From: Nocardia sputorum | GTDB taxonomy: Bacteria > Actinomycetota > Actinomycetes > Mycobacteriales > Mycobacteriaceae | NCBI RefSeq assembly: GCF_027924405.1 | Contig: NZ_AP026978.1 | Coordinates: forward strand, 4,216,001-4,280,000 | DNA: 64,000 nucleotides | Direction: 5' to 3' | Shown here: positions 18,279 through 28,249 of the stretch, piece by piece | How positions within the stretch are numbered: position 1 is the first letter of the stretch | Layout: each line of letters opens with the position of its first letter | Translations under genes and position numbers: made by a program | The notes under the pieces: model-generated | What the model was told of the DNA's origin: nothing | Databases searched by the model: none | Seen by the model: the letters and a program-made list of their open reading frames with translations, nothing else

Positions 18279-18679
18279 TGCCGGATCCGGTCCAGCGCGT
18301 CGAGTTCACCGGGCCCGCGGAAGAACTGCTGCGCAGGCTGATCGAACAGCACGGTCCGGTCATGTTCCATCAGTCCGGTGGCTGCTGCGACGGCAGCTCG
18401 CCGATGTGTTATCCGCGCGGCGAATTCCGGGTGGGCGCCTCGGACGTGCTGCTGGGGCATCCCGCGGCGGACACGCCGTTCTGGATGAGCGCCGACCAAT
18501 ACGAGTACTGGCGCCACACCCACCTCACCGTCGACGTGGTGCCGGGCCGGGGCAGCGGATTCTCTCTGGAAGCGCCCGAAGGAGTGCGGTTCCTGATCCG
18601 GTCGCGACTGCTCACCGACCAGGAACTCGCCGTCCTCGATGCCGAACCGCCACCCACGGGGGCGGAGCTGTCCCACTGA
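18278..18679 (+). CDS. DUF779-family protein
   Basis: 133 residues starting one base into the aldehyde dehydrogenase stop codon. It has the DUF779 features: FHQSGGCCDGSSPMCYP near residues 29-45 with clustered cysteines, DVLLGHPA, and the SADQYEYW segment. The cysteines may bind a metal. It is nearly always coded after ExaC-type aldehyde dehydrogenases and is assumed to assist them. Confidence 0.85.
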   Translation: MPDPVQRVEFTGPAEELLRRLIEQHGPVMFHQSGGCCDGSSPMCYPRGEFRVGASDVLLGHPAADTPFWMSADQYEYWRHTHLTVDVVPGRGSGFSLEAPEGVRFLIRSRLLTDQELAVLDAEPPPTGAELSH

Positions 18680-18689
18680 CCCGGAGCAT

Positions 18690-18721
18690 GGGCTGCGCAC
18701 CGGAGCACCGGTGCGCAGCCC
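18690..18721 (+). terminator. Rho-independent terminator of the aldehyde dehydrogenase operon
   Basis: A perfect 14-bp stem (GGGCTGCGCACCGG with CCGGTGCGCAGCCC), AGCA loop, followed by TTTCCC, starts 10 bp after the DUF779 stop. Confidence 0.85.
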
Positions 18722-18819
18722 TTTCCCGATTCGGTGACGAAAAAAATTCCATGCGGGAATAGCTGCGCGGCGGATACGGTCGTTCGAGGTGGTTAGACAG
18801 GCGAACGAGAGGGGCCGCG

Positions 18820-20229
18820 GTGGCGACCGAGACTGTGCCGGCGTCCGTTGGATTCCGCTCCGAGCGCGGCGCCATCCTCGGCTCGCTGATGCTGGCCACC
18901 GCGCTGGTCGCGCTCGATTCGACGGTCATCGCCACGGCGGTGCTCACCATCACCGGCAGTCTCGGCGGCTTCGCGCAGTTCCCCTGGCTGTTCTCCATCT
19001 ATCTGCTGGCGCAGGCGGTGACGGTGCCGATCTACGGCAAGCTCGCCGACACCGTGGGGCGCAAACCCGTGATCCTATTCGGAATCGCGATGTTCGCGCT
19101 GGGTTCGCTGCTGTGCGGCGTGGCGACCAACATGCTCGGCTTGATCATCTTCCGCGCCGTGCAGGGCATCGGCGCGGGAGCGATCCAGCCGATGACGATG
19201 ACGATCGCGGGCGACTTGTACACGCTGTCGGAGCGTGCCAGGGTCCAGGGCTATCTGGCCAGCGTGTGGGCCATGTCGAGTGTGGCGGGCCCGCTGCTGG
19301 GCGGCCTGTTCGCCGAGTACGTCAGCTGGCGCTGGATCTTCCTGATCAATCTTCCGCTCGCCGCGCTGGCCGGCTGGATGCTGGTGCGCCATTTCACCGA
19401 GAGCGCGCCCCGGCGCAGGCAGCGCGTCGACTACCTGGGCGCGGCCCTGCTGACGGTCGGCGCGGGCGCGTTGATCCTCGGGCTGCTCGAAGGCGGCCAG
19501 GCGTGGGCCTGGTCCTCGCCGGTGAGCATCGGCATCTTCGCGGGCGGCGTCGTCCTGCTCGTGCTGTTCGGCCTGGTGGAACGCCGGGTACGGAATCCGA
19601 TCCTGCCGCTGTGGGTGTTCGGCCGGCGCGTGGTGATCGCCAGCAGCCTGGTGTCGGTCCTGATCGGCGCGGTCGTGCTGGGCGCGACCTCCTACGTGCC
19701 GACCTTTACCCAGGGTGTACTCGGCACCGGCGCGCTCGTCGCGGGCCTGACGGTCGGCGCGCTGACGCTGGGCTGGCCGCTGGCCGCCTCCCAAGCCGGA
19801 AAGGTGTATCTGCGGTTCGGTTTTCGCGCGACGGCTCTGCTCGGTAGCGGTCTGGCGACGGCCGGCGCCGCGAGCACCCTGCTGATCACGCAGCACTCGG
19901 CGCTGTGGCAGATCGCCGCGTCCTGCTTCGTGATCGGCACCGGCATGGGCCTGGTCGCCACACCGACCCTGATCGCCGCGCAGACCAGCGCCGAATGGTC
20001 CGAGCGGGGTGTGGTCACCTCGGCCAATATGTTCGCGCGCTCGATCGGCAGCGCGGTGGGCGTCGCGGTGTTCGGCGCGATCGTCAACGCACGGGTCGGG
20101 CACACCGATCACCCGTTGCCCACCACCCTGGCCTCGGCGGTGCATCTGGTCTTCGTCGCCATCGCCGCGATGGCCGCGGCCATGGTCGTCGCCGCGGCCA
20201 TGATGCCGCGGCGGGCGGCCACCGACTGA
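18820..20229 (+). CDS. MFS transporter, DHA2 (EmrB/QacA) drug-efflux family, 14 TM
   Basis: 469 residues from a GTG preceded by GAGAGGGG. Motif D1 (VALDSTVIATA) in helix 1, motif A (GKLADTVGRKPVIL) between helices 2 and 3, motif B (FRAVQGIGAGAIQP) and motif C (WAMSSVAGPLLGGLFAEY) are present, with about 14 hydrophobic helices. These are proton-driven exporters of drugs or metabolites. No regulator is adjacent, and the substrate is unknown. Confidence 0.87.
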   Translation: MATETVPASVGFRSERGAILGSLMLATALVALDSTVIATAVLTITGSLGGFAQFPWLFSIYLLAQAVTVPIYGKLADTVGRKPVILFGIAMFALGSLLCGVATNMLGLIIFRAVQGIGAGAIQPMTMTIAGDLYTLSERARVQGYLASVWAMSSVAGPLLGGLFAEYVSWRWIFLINLPLAALAGWMLVRHFTESAPRRRQRVDYLGAALLTVGAGALILGLLEGGQAWAWSSPVSIGIFAGGVVLLVLFGLVERRVRNPILPLWVFGRRVVIASSLVSVLIGAVVLGATSYVPTFTQGVLGTGALVAGLTVGALTLGWPLAASQAGKVYLRFGFRATALLGSGLATAGAASTLLITQHSALWQIAASCFVIGTGMGLVATPTLIAAQTSAEWSERGVVTSANMFARSIGSAVGVAVFGAIVNARVGHTDHPLPTTLASAVHLVFVAIAAMAAAMVVAAAMMPRRAATD

Positions 20230-20480
20230 CCCTCCTGCCAGGCGGAGTTCGCGGCGGCGCACGAACCAGCCACACCGGCGGGCTTCCGGTGAGTGTTCAG
20301 CCGCCGGTGCGAGGCTGTCCCGGCGGACACAGCGACGCTCGAACACCCGGTGCCCGGCGCGGCTCGCTGACGCCCGAGGCGGTCCGGACGACGACGCGAT
20401 GCAGCGGGTTTTCGGAAGCGTCCGGTACCGGACGTGCCACAAGCTGGGCTTCCCAACCGAACCGGAATATGGAGGTCGCA

Positions 20481-20846
20481 ATGGCACAGGCCGTATGCGG
20501 GATCGTCGGCGTTTTCTTCCTGGCTATGGGTGTGTACGCCCTCGCCGCACCCACAGCCCTGATCCGGCCGTTCGGCATCCGGCTCACCGAAGCGAGCGCC
20601 CGATACGAAGTGCGCGCCGTCTACGGCGGATTCGGGCTGGCGATGGCGGCCGTGCTCACGGTGGCCGCGCTGGACCTCGGATCCCTTCGCGGCGGAATCA
20701 TGGTCGCGGTCGGCGCGGCCCTGGCGGGTATGGCGTTCGGACGGGTGGTGTCGGCCGTGCTCGACGAGCGAGCGGCTTTCTATCCCACCTGGTTCTACGG
20801 CGCGGTCGAGGTCGCCGGCGCCGCCGCGCTCGTCCTCGCCGCTTAG
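20481..20846 (+). CDS. DUF4345-like small membrane protein
   Basis: 121 residues, ATG with GGAGG upstream. Four hydrophobic helices and the pattern YEVRAVYGGFGLAMA near residue 45 match DUF4345 membrane proteins, which have no known function. It converges on the amino-acid permease across 13 bp. Confidence 0.65.
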   Translation: MAQAVCGIVGVFFLAMGVYALAAPTALIRPFGIRLTEASARYEVRAVYGGFGLAMAAVLTVAALDLGSLRGGIMVAVGAALAGMAFGRVVSAVLDERAAFYPTWFYGAVEVAGAAALVLAA

Positions 20847-20859
20847 CGGAAAGCGCTTG

Positions 20860-22287
20860 TCAGCTGGTGTGCACGGTGCCGGACGCCGCGCCGAGTTTGC
20901 GCAGCGCGAAGTACCCGGCCGACACCAGCGCCGCCCACACCACGCCGACGACGATCGCGGTGCGCCCGCTGTCGGTGAACAGCAGCAGCACGACCACCAA
21001 TCCCAGGAACGCGAGCGCCAGCACGGTGGTGTAGGGAGCGGCGGGCAGCCGGTAGTCGCTCGCGGGGAGCTCACCGCGGGCGACCTTGGCCCGGTAGATC
21101 AGGTGGCAGACGAGGATGACGCCCCAGACGAAGATGATGCCGATGGTCGACACCGAGGTGATGTAGGCGAAGGCCTTGTCCGGCGAGATGATGTTGACCA
21201 CCACGCCGATCACCATCGCCGCCGCCGACGCGGTGATCCCGGTGTAGGGCACCGCGTTCGCGCTCAGCTTGTTCAGCCGGGCGGGCGCCTCACCGCGCAG
21301 CGACAGCGTGCGCAGCATCCGGCCGGTCGAGTAGATCCCCGAGTTGCACGACGACAGTGCCGCGGTGAGCAGCACGAAGTTGACGATGCCCGCCGCGCCG
21401 GGGATGCCGATCTGCTCGAAGACCTCCACGAACGGGCTCTTGCCCGCGTGGAAGTTGCGCCAGCTGGACACCGCCATGATCACCACGAGCGCGCCGACGT
21501 AGAACAGGCCGATCCGGAACGGCAACGTGTTGATCGCCTTGCGCAGGGTCGTGCGGGGTTCGCGCGCCTCCCCGGCCGTGACGCCGACCAATTCGACGCC
21601 GACGTAGGCGAACAGCACGATCTGCAGCACCAGCAGCGACTGGCCGATGCCGTTGGGGAACACGCCGCCGTCGGCCCACAGATTGGTGACGGTGGGATCG
21701 GGCGCGTGACCGAATCCGAACAGCAGCACGCCGATGCCGAGCAGGATCATGCCGACGATCGCGGTCACCTTGATGGTGGAGAACCAGAACTCGCCCTCGC
21801 CGAACAGCCGCACCGAGATCAGGTTGGCGCCGAACATCACCGCGAGCACCACCAGCGCGGTGACCCACGGCGCGATGTCGAACCAGTACTCCACGTACTT
21901 GCCCGCCACGGTGATCTCGGCCATGCAGGTGGCCACCCATACCGCCCAATACGACCAGCCGGTCGCGAATCCGGCGAAGCGACCGAGGAACTCGTGCGCG
22001 TACTCGGCGAAGCTGCCGGAGATCGGCCGGTAGGTCAGCAGTTCGCCGAGCGCGCGCATGATCACGAAGATGGCCAGGCCCGCCGCCAGGTAGGCGAGGA
22101 TGAGACCGGGGCCCGCCTGCTCGATCGCGCCGCCCGCACCGTAGAACAGGCCCGTGCCGATCGCTCCGCCGATGGCGATCATCTGGATGGTGCGCGGGCT
22201 GAGGCCCCGGGCGTATCCCTCCGAGTCCCCGCCGTCCGCCGGAGCCGACGGTTCCGCGTCCTGCAGGTGCCGATCAGAGGCTGTCAT
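20860..22287 (-). CDS. Amino acid permease (AAT family, GabP/AnsP/CycA type)
   Basis: 475 residues from the ATG at 22285-22287, with GAAGGACC upstream. The start of the membrane domain GLSPRTIQMIAIGGAIGTGL and the following GPGLILAYLAAGLAIFVIMR are the signature of the amino acid transporter family. About 12 helices are present. Related permeases import asparagine, GABA, D-serine/glycine or aromatic amino acids by proton symport. The substrate cannot be chosen from the sequence. Confidence 0.88.
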   Translation of the reverse strand: MTASDRHLQDAEPSAPADGGDSEGYARGLSPRTIQMIAIGGAIGTGLFYGAGGAIEQAGPGLILAYLAAGLAIFVIMRALGELLTYRPISGSFAEYAHEFLGRFAGFATGWSYWAVWVATCMAEITVAGKYVEYWFDIAPWVTALVVLAVMFGANLISVRLFGEGEFWFSTIKVTAIVGMILLGIGVLLFGFGHAPDPTVTNLWADGGVFPNGIGQSLLVLQIVLFAYVGVELVGVTAGEAREPRTTLRKAINTLPFRIGLFYVGALVVIMAVSSWRNFHAGKSPFVEVFEQIGIPGAAGIVNFVLLTAALSSCNSGIYSTGRMLRTLSLRGEAPARLNKLSANAVPYTGITASAAAMVIGVVVNIISPDKAFAYITSVSTIGIIFVWGVILVCHLIYRAKVARGELPASDYRLPAAPYTTVLALAFLGLVVVLLLFTDSGRTAIVVGVVWAALVSAGYFALRKLGAASGTVHTS

Positions 22288-22490
22288 ACTGCGGTCCTTC
22301 CCTCGCTGGGCAGCGGCGCCGGTCGCCCGCCGGTGCGCCGTGCACACGATGTCGGATCGTCGCACGGCCGCCCGGCTCAGGGCGTCACGCTACCGCCCCG
22401 CCCGCACGCGCGTCGTCTCCGGGCCGATCCCGGCTACCGGTCCGGCGCCGGGCATGCCATCATCGGAACCCCTACCGATCGGCTTGCGTC

Positions 22491-23678
22491 ATGACCGAAC
22501 TCTCCCCCCGCCGCAGACGACCCGCACGTGCCGCGCTGCGCGCTCTCGTGGTCCTGCTCGCGGTCGTCGCCGTCCTGGTCGGCGCGGCGTTCGCGACGAC
22601 GGCGGTCTTGCACATCCCCGGGCCGCCGACGCTGCTGCGGCTGCTGACCGATCCGCCGTCGGCGCAGGGCGCGCTGTTCGAGAGCCGGACGGTGGCCGCC
22701 TCCCCTGTCCCGCGCCCCCTGCCGAGGACGCCGCGGCCGCTGCCCGGCCAGGTGCCGTGGAAGGGCTCGACCGTGTCGATCGCCGAGTTCCTCGACACCA
22801 CGCACACCAATTCGTTCCTCGTCCTGCGCGGCGGCGCCCTGACCCACGAGTGGTATCGCGACGGCTTCACCGCGACCACCCGGCAGTCCTCCTGGTCGGT
22901 GGTGAAGTCCATCGTGTCGCTGCTGACCGGCCGAGCCGTCGCCGCGGGGAAACTCGCCGAGGACGACCGCCTGGTGCGGATCCTGCCCGAGCTGGCCACC
23001 GGCGGCGCGTACGACACCGTCACCATCCGCGACCTGCTCGACATGGCCTCCGGCGTCGACGTCGCGGAGAACTACAACAAGTACCTGCCGCTGACCGGCA
23101 CGGCCCGCATGTACCTCACCGAGGACCTCGACGGATTCGTCCGGGCGCACCGCGGCCTGCGGTTCCCGCCGGGCAGCGCGGGCGAGTACCGCAGCGTGGA
23201 CACCCAATTGCTGGGGATGGCCCTGGCGCGGGTCGAGGGCCTGCCGCTGGCCCAACTGCTGGAGCGTGAACTCTGGGCGCCGATCGGCGCCGAGGACGAG
23301 GCGCTGTGGAATCTGGATCGCGCCGGTGGCCAGGAGAAGGGTTTCTGCTGCCTGAACGCGACCGCCCGCGACTTCGCCAAGATCGGCGAGCTGGTGCTGG
23401 ACGGCGGACGCGTGGGCGAGGCGCAGATCGTGCCACCGACCTGGATCGATCGCATCCGCACCCCGGCCCCGCACCGGGTGGGCGAGTGGCCCTACGGGGC
23501 GCAATGGTGGCATCCGACCGGTGGCGACGGCGCGGACCTCACCGCCGTCGGCGTCTACGGCCAGTACGTCTACGTCGACCCGCCCAGCGGCACCGTCATC
23601 GTCAAACTCAGTGACCACGGCACCACCCAGGACGAGCAGGACACCATCGAGGTGTTCCGGGCGATCGCGCGCGGCTGA
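22491..23678 (+). CDS. Membrane-anchored serine hydrolase (beta-lactamase / class C fold)
   Basis: 395 residues. An N-terminal anchor (about residues 16-40) precedes an extracytoplasmic beta-lactamase-like domain. The catalytic SxxK is at Ser136-Lys139 (WSVVKS). The Tyr of the second motif is Tyr233 in EYRSVD, and [11 protein letters not shown] lies near the end. Proteins of this type are esterases, amide hydrolases or 6-aminohexanoate-dimer hydrolase-like enzymes. The natural substrate is unknown. Confidence 0.82.
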   Translation: MTELSPRRRRPARAALRALVVLLAVVAVLVGAAFATTAVLHIPGPPTLLRLLTDPPSAQGALFESRTVAASPVPRPLPRTPRPLPGQVPWKGSTVSIAEFLDTTHTNSFLVLRGGALTHEWYRDGFTATTRQSSWSVVKSIVSLLTGRAVAAGKLAEDDRLVRILPELATGGAYDTVTIRDLLDMASGVDVAENYNKYLPLTGTARMYLTEDLDGFVRAHRGLRFPPGSAGEYRSVDTQLLGMALARVEGLPLAQLLERELWAPIGAEDEALWNLDRAGGQEKGFCCLNATARDFAKIGELVLDGGRVGEAQIVPPTWIDRIRTPAPHRVGEWPYGAQWWHPTGGDGADLTAVGVYGQYVYVDPPSGTVIVKLSDHGTTQDEQDTIEVFRAIARG

Positions 23679-23745
23679 GCCGGTCGCGAAATACCGCGGG
23701 CACGCGTGGCGTTGGCAGTGGAGATCGCCACTGTGGAGGAGACCC

Positions 23746-24738
23746 ATGATCGACGTCCCGCTGTCCGTCCTGGATCTGGCGCCGGTGCAGTCCGGCCGCA
23801 CCGTCGGCGAGGGGCTGGAGGCGACCACCGAATTGGCCAGGCGCACCGAGGCTTTGGGCTATCACCGGTTCTGGGTGGCCGAACACCACAACATGCCCGG
23901 CATCGCCAGCTCGGCGCCGAGCGTGCTGCTGGCGCATCTGGCGGCCGCCACCTCGACCATCCGGGTCGGCTCCGGCGGGGTGATGCTGCCCAATCACGCG
24001 CCGCTGGTGGTCGCCGAGCAGTTCGGCACCCTGCACGCGCTGCATCCCGGACGGATCGACCTGGGCATCGGGCGCGCGCCGGGCACCGACCAAGCGACCG
24101 CCCGCGCGCTGCGGCGGACCGCGGACGGACTGTCGGCGGAATCGTTCCCCCAGGAACTCGCCGCTCTGCTGGGCTACTTCCGGGGCAGCGATCCCGGCGG
24201 CATCGCCGCGACGCCGGGCCGCGGCGAGGAGCCGGACATCTGGCTGCTGGGGTCCAGCGGCTACAGCGCCCAGGTGGCCGCGGTGCTCGGGCTTCCGTTC
24301 GCGTTCGCCCACCACATCAGCCCCGACAACACCGAGCCCGCGCTCGCGCTCTACCGCGAGCACTTCCGGCCTTCGCCGCGCCTGGAGCGTCCGCACGCGA
24401 TGGTGGCGGTCGCGGCGATCTGCGCGGACACCGACGAGCGCGCCGAGGTCCTCGCCGGTCCGCGCGACCTGGCCTTCCTGAACCTGGTGCGCGGCACGCC
24501 GCAGGCGCTGGCCACCCCGGAGGAGGCGGCCGCGTTCCGTCCGTCGGAGCAGGAACGCGCGTTCATCCGGCAGCGCCGCGCCGGGCAGTTGCTCGGCTCG
24601 CCGGAGACGGTGCGCGGGCAGCTCGCGGACCTGCTCGAGCGCACCCGTGCCGACGAGCTGATGATCAACACGCTGGTCTACGACATCGACGACCGTGCCC
24701 GATCGTTCGAACTGCTCACCGAGAAGGTCGCGGCCTGA
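23746..24738 (+). CDS. LLM-class flavin-dependent oxidoreductase, MsnO8-like
   Basis: 330 residues; the ATG follows GGAGGAGACCC. It starts [14 protein letters not shown] and contains [20 protein letters not shown] (about 39-58), [21 protein letters not shown] and [11 protein letters not shown], the hallmarks of single-component FMN monooxygenases of the MsnO8 subgroup. Typical reactions are oxidations of small molecules with reduced flavin. It converges with the nitroreductase across 9 bp. Confidence 0.85.
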   Translation: MIDVPLSVLDLAPVQSGRTVGEGLEATTELARRTEALGYHRFWVAEHHNMPGIASSAPSVLLAHLAAATSTIRVGSGGVMLPNHAPLVVAEQFGTLHALHPGRIDLGIGRAPGTDQATARALRRTADGLSAESFPQELAALLGYFRGSDPGGIAATPGRGEEPDIWLLGSSGYSAQVAAVLGLPFAFAHHISPDNTEPALALYREHFRPSPRLERPHAMVAVAAICADTDERAEVLAGPRDLAFLNLVRGTPQALATPEEAAAFRPSEQERAFIRQRRAGQLLGSPETVRGQLADLLERTRADELMINTLVYDIDDRARSFELLTEKVAA

Positions 24739-24747
24739 GGCGGCGGA

Positions 24748-25575
24748 TCAGTGCAACCGGAAGCCGTGGTTGGTCAGCGATTCACGCAGCCGATGCCGAC
24801 CGTCGAGCGCTGCCGCCGAGGCCAGCCGGGCCAGGACACGTTCGGTCCAGGAATGCGAAAGCTGTTGCTCGGCATAGAATTCGGCGATGCGGGTCTCGTA
24901 CGCGGCCACATGCGCCCGCTGCGCGTCCAGATCGTAGGTCTCCCGGTGCAGGACGGCGTCCTGCGGCAGGCGCGGCTTCACTCGCGCGTCCTCGGCGGGG
25001 TCGGGGTGGCCGACCACCAAGCCGAATACGGCGAAGACCTGCGGCGGCAGGCCGAGTTCGGCGGCGACTTTCTCCGGCTTGTTGCGCAACGCGCCGATGT
25101 AGACGGTGCCGAGCCCGAGCGATTCCGCCGCCACGACCGCGTTCTGCGCCGCGAGCGCGGCGTCGATGAAGCCGACGTAGCTGGATTCGAGATAGTCCGC
25201 GCCTTCCAGCGGCGCGCTCCGGTCGTCGGCGAGCTGGCGCAGACGCGCGAAGTCGGCCGTCCAGACCAGCAGCACCGGTGCCTGCACGATGTGGGCCTGG
25301 TCGCCCGCGAGCGCGGCCAAGCGGGCTTTGCGCTGCGGGTCGCGCACCGCGATGACGCTCCAGACCTGCAGGTTCGACGAGGTGGGCGCGGACTGCGCCG
25401 CCGAGATCAGCAGGCGCAGGGTGGCGTCGGGTACCGGGTCGGACAGGTAGCGGCGCACCGAGCGATGCTCGTGCAGCACCTGCAGGACCTGGTTCCACTG
25501 CGCGGGCTCGACCGGTCGAGGGTCGCGGTAGCGCTGTTGCACGGCGTGGGTCGGTGTCGGCACGGACTGCGTCAT
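24748..25575 (-). CDS. NfsA-type nitroreductase family protein
   Basis: 275 residues from ATG 25573-25575, with GAGAGG nine bases upstream; ATG 25581 is possible. The FMN-binding HRSVRRYLSDPV (about 39-50), SAAQSAPTSSNLQVWSVIAV and AAESLGLGTVYIGALRN are the standard NfsA/FRP motifs. These enzymes reduce nitroaromatics, quinones or flavins with NAD(P)H. It is divergent from the siderophore-interacting protein gene, and the iron box lies in the shared promoter, so iron control of both is possible. Confidence 0.85.
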   Translation of the reverse strand: MTQSVPTPTHAVQQRYRDPRPVEPAQWNQVLQVLHEHRSVRRYLSDPVPDATLRLLISAAQSAPTSSNLQVWSVIAVRDPQRKARLAALAGDQAHIVQAPVLLVWTADFARLRQLADDRSAPLEGADYLESSYVGFIDAALAAQNAVVAAESLGLGTVYIGALRNKPEKVAAELGLPPQVFAVFGLVVGHPDPAEDARVKPRLPQDAVLHRETYDLDAQRAHVAAYETRIAEFYAEQQLSHSWTERVLARLASAAALDGRHRLRESLTNHGFRLH

Positions 25576-25645
25576 GGACATCATCCTCTCGGCCGCCCGG
25601 CGCGCCGTCAGCGGTTGACCGCAGGCTGAGCCGAACACGGGTAGG

Positions 25646-25664
25646 GTAAGTAAGGCAATCCTAA
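25646..25664. promoter_or_regulatory. IdeR/DtxR-type iron box upstream of siderophore-interacting protein
   Basis: The 19-bp sequence GTAAGTAAGGCAATCCTAA matches the published IdeR consensus (TTAGGTTAGGCTAACCTAA) at about 14 of 19 positions when aligned by hand. It lies 22 bp before the TTG start of the siderophore-interacting protein. Repression by iron-loaded IdeR is the expected effect. Confidence 0.65.
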
Positions 25665-25685
25665 TAACATTTATCGGAGGTTCCC

Positions 25686-26441
25686 TTGGCACGTCCCCGC
25701 ACCACCCTCACGGTGCAGCGCACCGAATGGCTCACCCCGCACCTGATCCGCGTGCACCTCGGTGGTCCCGGCTTCACCGCGTTCCGGCCCAGCGAGTTCA
25801 CCGACTCGTATGTGAAGTTCATCTTCGCGCAGGACGGGAACGAGGTGCTGCGGACCTACACCGTCCGTTCGGTCGACCCAGTCGCCGGAGAGATCGCGGT
25901 GGACTTCGTCTACCACGGAGCGGAGGGCATCGCGGGACCGTGGGCGGCCGCGGTCGAGCCCGGCGCGACCATCGACGTGTACGGTCCCGGCGGCGCCTAC
26001 TCGCCGCGCGCGGATGCCGATTGGCATCTGCTGGCCGGTGACGAGGCGGCGCTACCCGCCATCGCCGCCGCGCTCGAGGCGCTGCCCGCCGACGCGACCG
26101 GGCTGGCGTTCGTGGAGGTCACCGGTCCGGACGACGAACTGCCGGTGCGGAAACCCGACGGCATCGAGCTGACCTGGCTGCACCGGGGCGTCCGGTCCCC
26201 GGGCGAGGTGCTCGCCGAGACCGTCCGCTCCGCGCCGTGGTCGCCGGGGCAGGTGCAGGTCTTCATTCACGGGGAAGCCGATGCGGTCATGAAGGATCTG
26301 CGCCGCTACATCCGTAAGGATCGCGGTGTCTCCGCCGAGTGGGCCGCATCGATCTCCGGGTACTGGCGTCGCGGCCGCACCGAGGAAGGCTTCCGGCAAT
26401 GGAAGGCCGAACTGCGGGCGACCGAGGAGGCCAATGCCTGA
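25686..26441 (+). CDS. Siderophore-interacting protein (SIP/ViuB family ferric-siderophore reductase)
   Basis: 251 residues read from TTG with CGGAGG upstream. It has the FAD-binding RTYTVRSVDP (about 57-66), DFVYHGAEGIAGPWAAA and GPGGAYSPRADADWHLLAGDEAA cut across about 98-120. The C-terminus has SISGYWRRGRTEEGFRQWK. These motifs define flavin-dependent siderophore-interacting proteins, which reduce ferric siderophores in the cytoplasm to release iron. The iron box in its promoter fits this role. Confidence 0.9.
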   Translation: MARPRTTLTVQRTEWLTPHLIRVHLGGPGFTAFRPSEFTDSYVKFIFAQDGNEVLRTYTVRSVDPVAGEIAVDFVYHGAEGIAGPWAAAVEPGATIDVYGPGGAYSPRADADWHLLAGDEAALPAIAAALEALPADATGLAFVEVTGPDDELPVRKPDGIELTWLHRGVRSPGEVLAETVRSAPWSPGQVQVFIHGEADAVMKDLRRYIRKDRGVSAEWAASISGYWRRGRTEEGFRQWKAELRATEEANA

Positions 26442-26444
26442 CCG

Positions 26445-27179
26445 TCAATCACCCCACCCGCTCATCGCCACGATCGCGTCCCAGGTGAGCGTCGGGTATT
26501 CGGGGTGACGCTGCTGCAGGATGGCGCCGGCCAAGCTCGCGGGTGGCGCCTTCCGCGGGTTCGCCGCCGCTTGGGCTTCGATCGCCGCACCGAGCGCGCG
26601 GCTGCCGCCCAGCCGCGGATAGGCGGTGTGCACCAGGGCGGCGAAGCCGGGCGGCAGGTCGGTCGGCGCGCCGCCCACGTCGACGCCGATGCCGTCCACG
26701 GCGATCCACGTCTCCGGCGGCCTGCGGCGGCGCCAGACCGGCGAGTCGGTGTATCCCGCGGTGTGCGCGGCGATGGCGTCCCAGATCGCGTCCACCCTGG
26801 CGTCGGTGACGCCGTTGTCCTCGAGGAATCGCGCGGCACGATCGGCGCCGTCGATCTCGAACTTCTGGTCACCGGTCGCGCCGTCGGCCAGACCGAGGTC
26901 GTGCAGCGCGCAGATGAGGTACATCGTCTCCTCGTCGTAGTCGGAGCCGGGCCGCAGACCTTGCCGCTCGGCGACCGCGCGTCCGAAGAGGAAGCCCCGC
27001 ACGCTGTGGTTGCGCAGCATGGGCGAGAGTTCGGCGGCGATGAGTTCGTCTGCTTTGCCGGTCAACAAGGTCTGCGGGTGTTGTAGTGAAAATTGCTGCG
27101 CCCCGGCAGTTTTCGATGCGACAGCGAATACGCTCGCGGCGATCCCCGCGCTCAGCGCGGCACGACGAGACAGCGACAT
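26445..27179 (-). CDS. Exported HD-domain phosphohydrolase-like protein
   Basis: 244 residues from the ATG 27177-27179; longer frames are spurious. The N-terminus MSLSRRAALSAG with a following hydrophobic stretch looks like a Tat signal with cleavage near AGA. The HD-type metal site is in YLICALHDLGLADG (about 90-103), with further histidine in AIAAHTAGYTDSP. It resembles cyanamide hydratase-like HD proteins. The substrate is unknown, and the export prediction is unusual for an HD enzyme. Confidence 0.7.
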   Translation of the reverse strand: MSLSRRAALSAGIAASVFAVASKTAGAQQFSLQHPQTLLTGKADELIAAELSPMLRNHSVRGFLFGRAVAERQGLRPGSDYDEETMYLICALHDLGLADGATGDQKFEIDGADRAARFLEDNGVTDARVDAIWDAIAAHTAGYTDSPVWRRRRPPETWIAVDGIGVDVGGAPTDLPPGFAALVHTAYPRLGGSRALGAAIEAQAAANPRKAPPASLAGAILQQRHPEYPTLTWDAIVAMSGWGD

Positions 27180-27211
27180 GGTCGAACTCCTGGTGAGTGT
27201 GCGAGGTGTGA

Positions 27212-28156
27212 TCAGCGCGCGGGCGCGCGGAAGCGCCTGCGGTAGTCGCTCGGCGAGACGCCGAGCAGTTCGAGAAAGGTCCGCCGCATCGTCTCCTCGG
27301 AGCCGAAGCCGCTGCGGCGGGCGATCGCCGACATCGGTTCGTCGCCGGATTCGAGCAGCGCTTGCGCAGCTTCCAGTCGCGCCTGTTTGACGTAACGTCC
27401 CGGCGTCATCCCGATCTCCTGCCGGAACAAGCGACTGAAGTGGCGTTCGCTCAGCGCGGCACGGGCGGCCATGGCCGCCAGGCTGTGATCGGCGCACAGG
27501 TCGGCGATCACCGCGTCCACGGCGTGCCGCAGACCGGCGGTGCGCGGCGCCGGAATGCTCGTGCGCAGGCTGAACTGCGACTGGCCGCCGGGCCGGTGCA
27601 AGAACACGACGAGGTGTTTGGCCAGTGAGCGCGCGAGATCCGCGCCGTGCTCCTCTTCCACCAGCGCCAAGGCCATGTCGATGCCCGCGGTGACTCCAGC
27701 GGAGGTGATGATCGGGCCGTCGCGCAGATAGATGGCGTCGGCTTCGACGCGGATGCTCGGAAAGCGTTGAGCCAGAACGGAACACGCCAGCCAATGCGTG
27801 GTGGCGCGCCGCCCGTCCAGCAAACCGGCCTCGGCCAGCACGAACGCGCCGGTGCACACCGAGGCCACCCGCCGCGCCGCGCCACCGGCCACCCGCACCG
27901 CGTCCACGAGCTCGCCGGGCACGCGATCTTCCGGGGGGTAGCCGGGAACCAAGAGCGTATCCACCGTTGCGCTCAGCTCGCTCAGCGTCCCGTCGACACC
28001 CAGGGGGACGCCCACATCGGTGCGGACCGGGGCGCCGTCCGGCGAGGCGAATCGAATGCGGCGCCCGGCCCAGTGCAGCACCTGCGCGGGTCCGGCGACG
28101 TCGAGCATCAGCACTCCGTCCGCCACCGCCACCACGACGTCACCGCTTGCCCGCAT
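27212..28156 (-). CDS. GlxA-type transcriptional regulator (DJ-1/PfpI + AraC HTH)
   Basis: 314 residues. Residues about 1-180 are a DJ-1/PfpI-like domain with the nucleophile-elbow-like VASVCTGAFVLAEAGLLDGR (about 98-117). Residues about 215-312 are an AraC-type double helix-turn-helix (AARAALSERHFSRLFRQEIG, IARRSGFGSEETMRRTF). GlxA-family proteins bind small ligands through the first domain and activate neighbouring genes. The HD protein 32 bp downstream on the same strand is the likely target or operon partner. Confidence 0.87.
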   Translation of the reverse strand: MRASGDVVVAVADGVLMLDVAGPAQVLHWAGRRIRFASPDGAPVRTDVGVPLGVDGTLSELSATVDTLLVPGYPPEDRVPGELVDAVRVAGGAARRVASVCTGAFVLAEAGLLDGRRATTHWLACSVLAQRFPSIRVEADAIYLRDGPIITSAGVTAGIDMALALVEEEHGADLARSLAKHLVVFLHRPGGQSQFSLRTSIPAPRTAGLRHAVDAVIADLCADHSLAAMAARAALSERHFSRLFRQEIGMTPGRYVKQARLEAAQALLESGDEPMSAIARRSGFGSEETMRRTFLELLGVSPSDYRRRFRAPAR

Positions 28157-28249
28157 GCACCCAGTCTCGAGCCGGCGCGACGGGTCCGCAAGGACACGTA
28201 ACCCACAGAACCGGACACGCTCGGGCGGTCCAGCCGGCGCGCCCCACCG

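Noticed and set aside
16724..18679. 651-codon plus-strand frame across the aldehyde dehydrogenase
   Set aside because: Only its end (from 18278) is real, the DUF779 gene. The rest is a shadow of the dehydrogenase.
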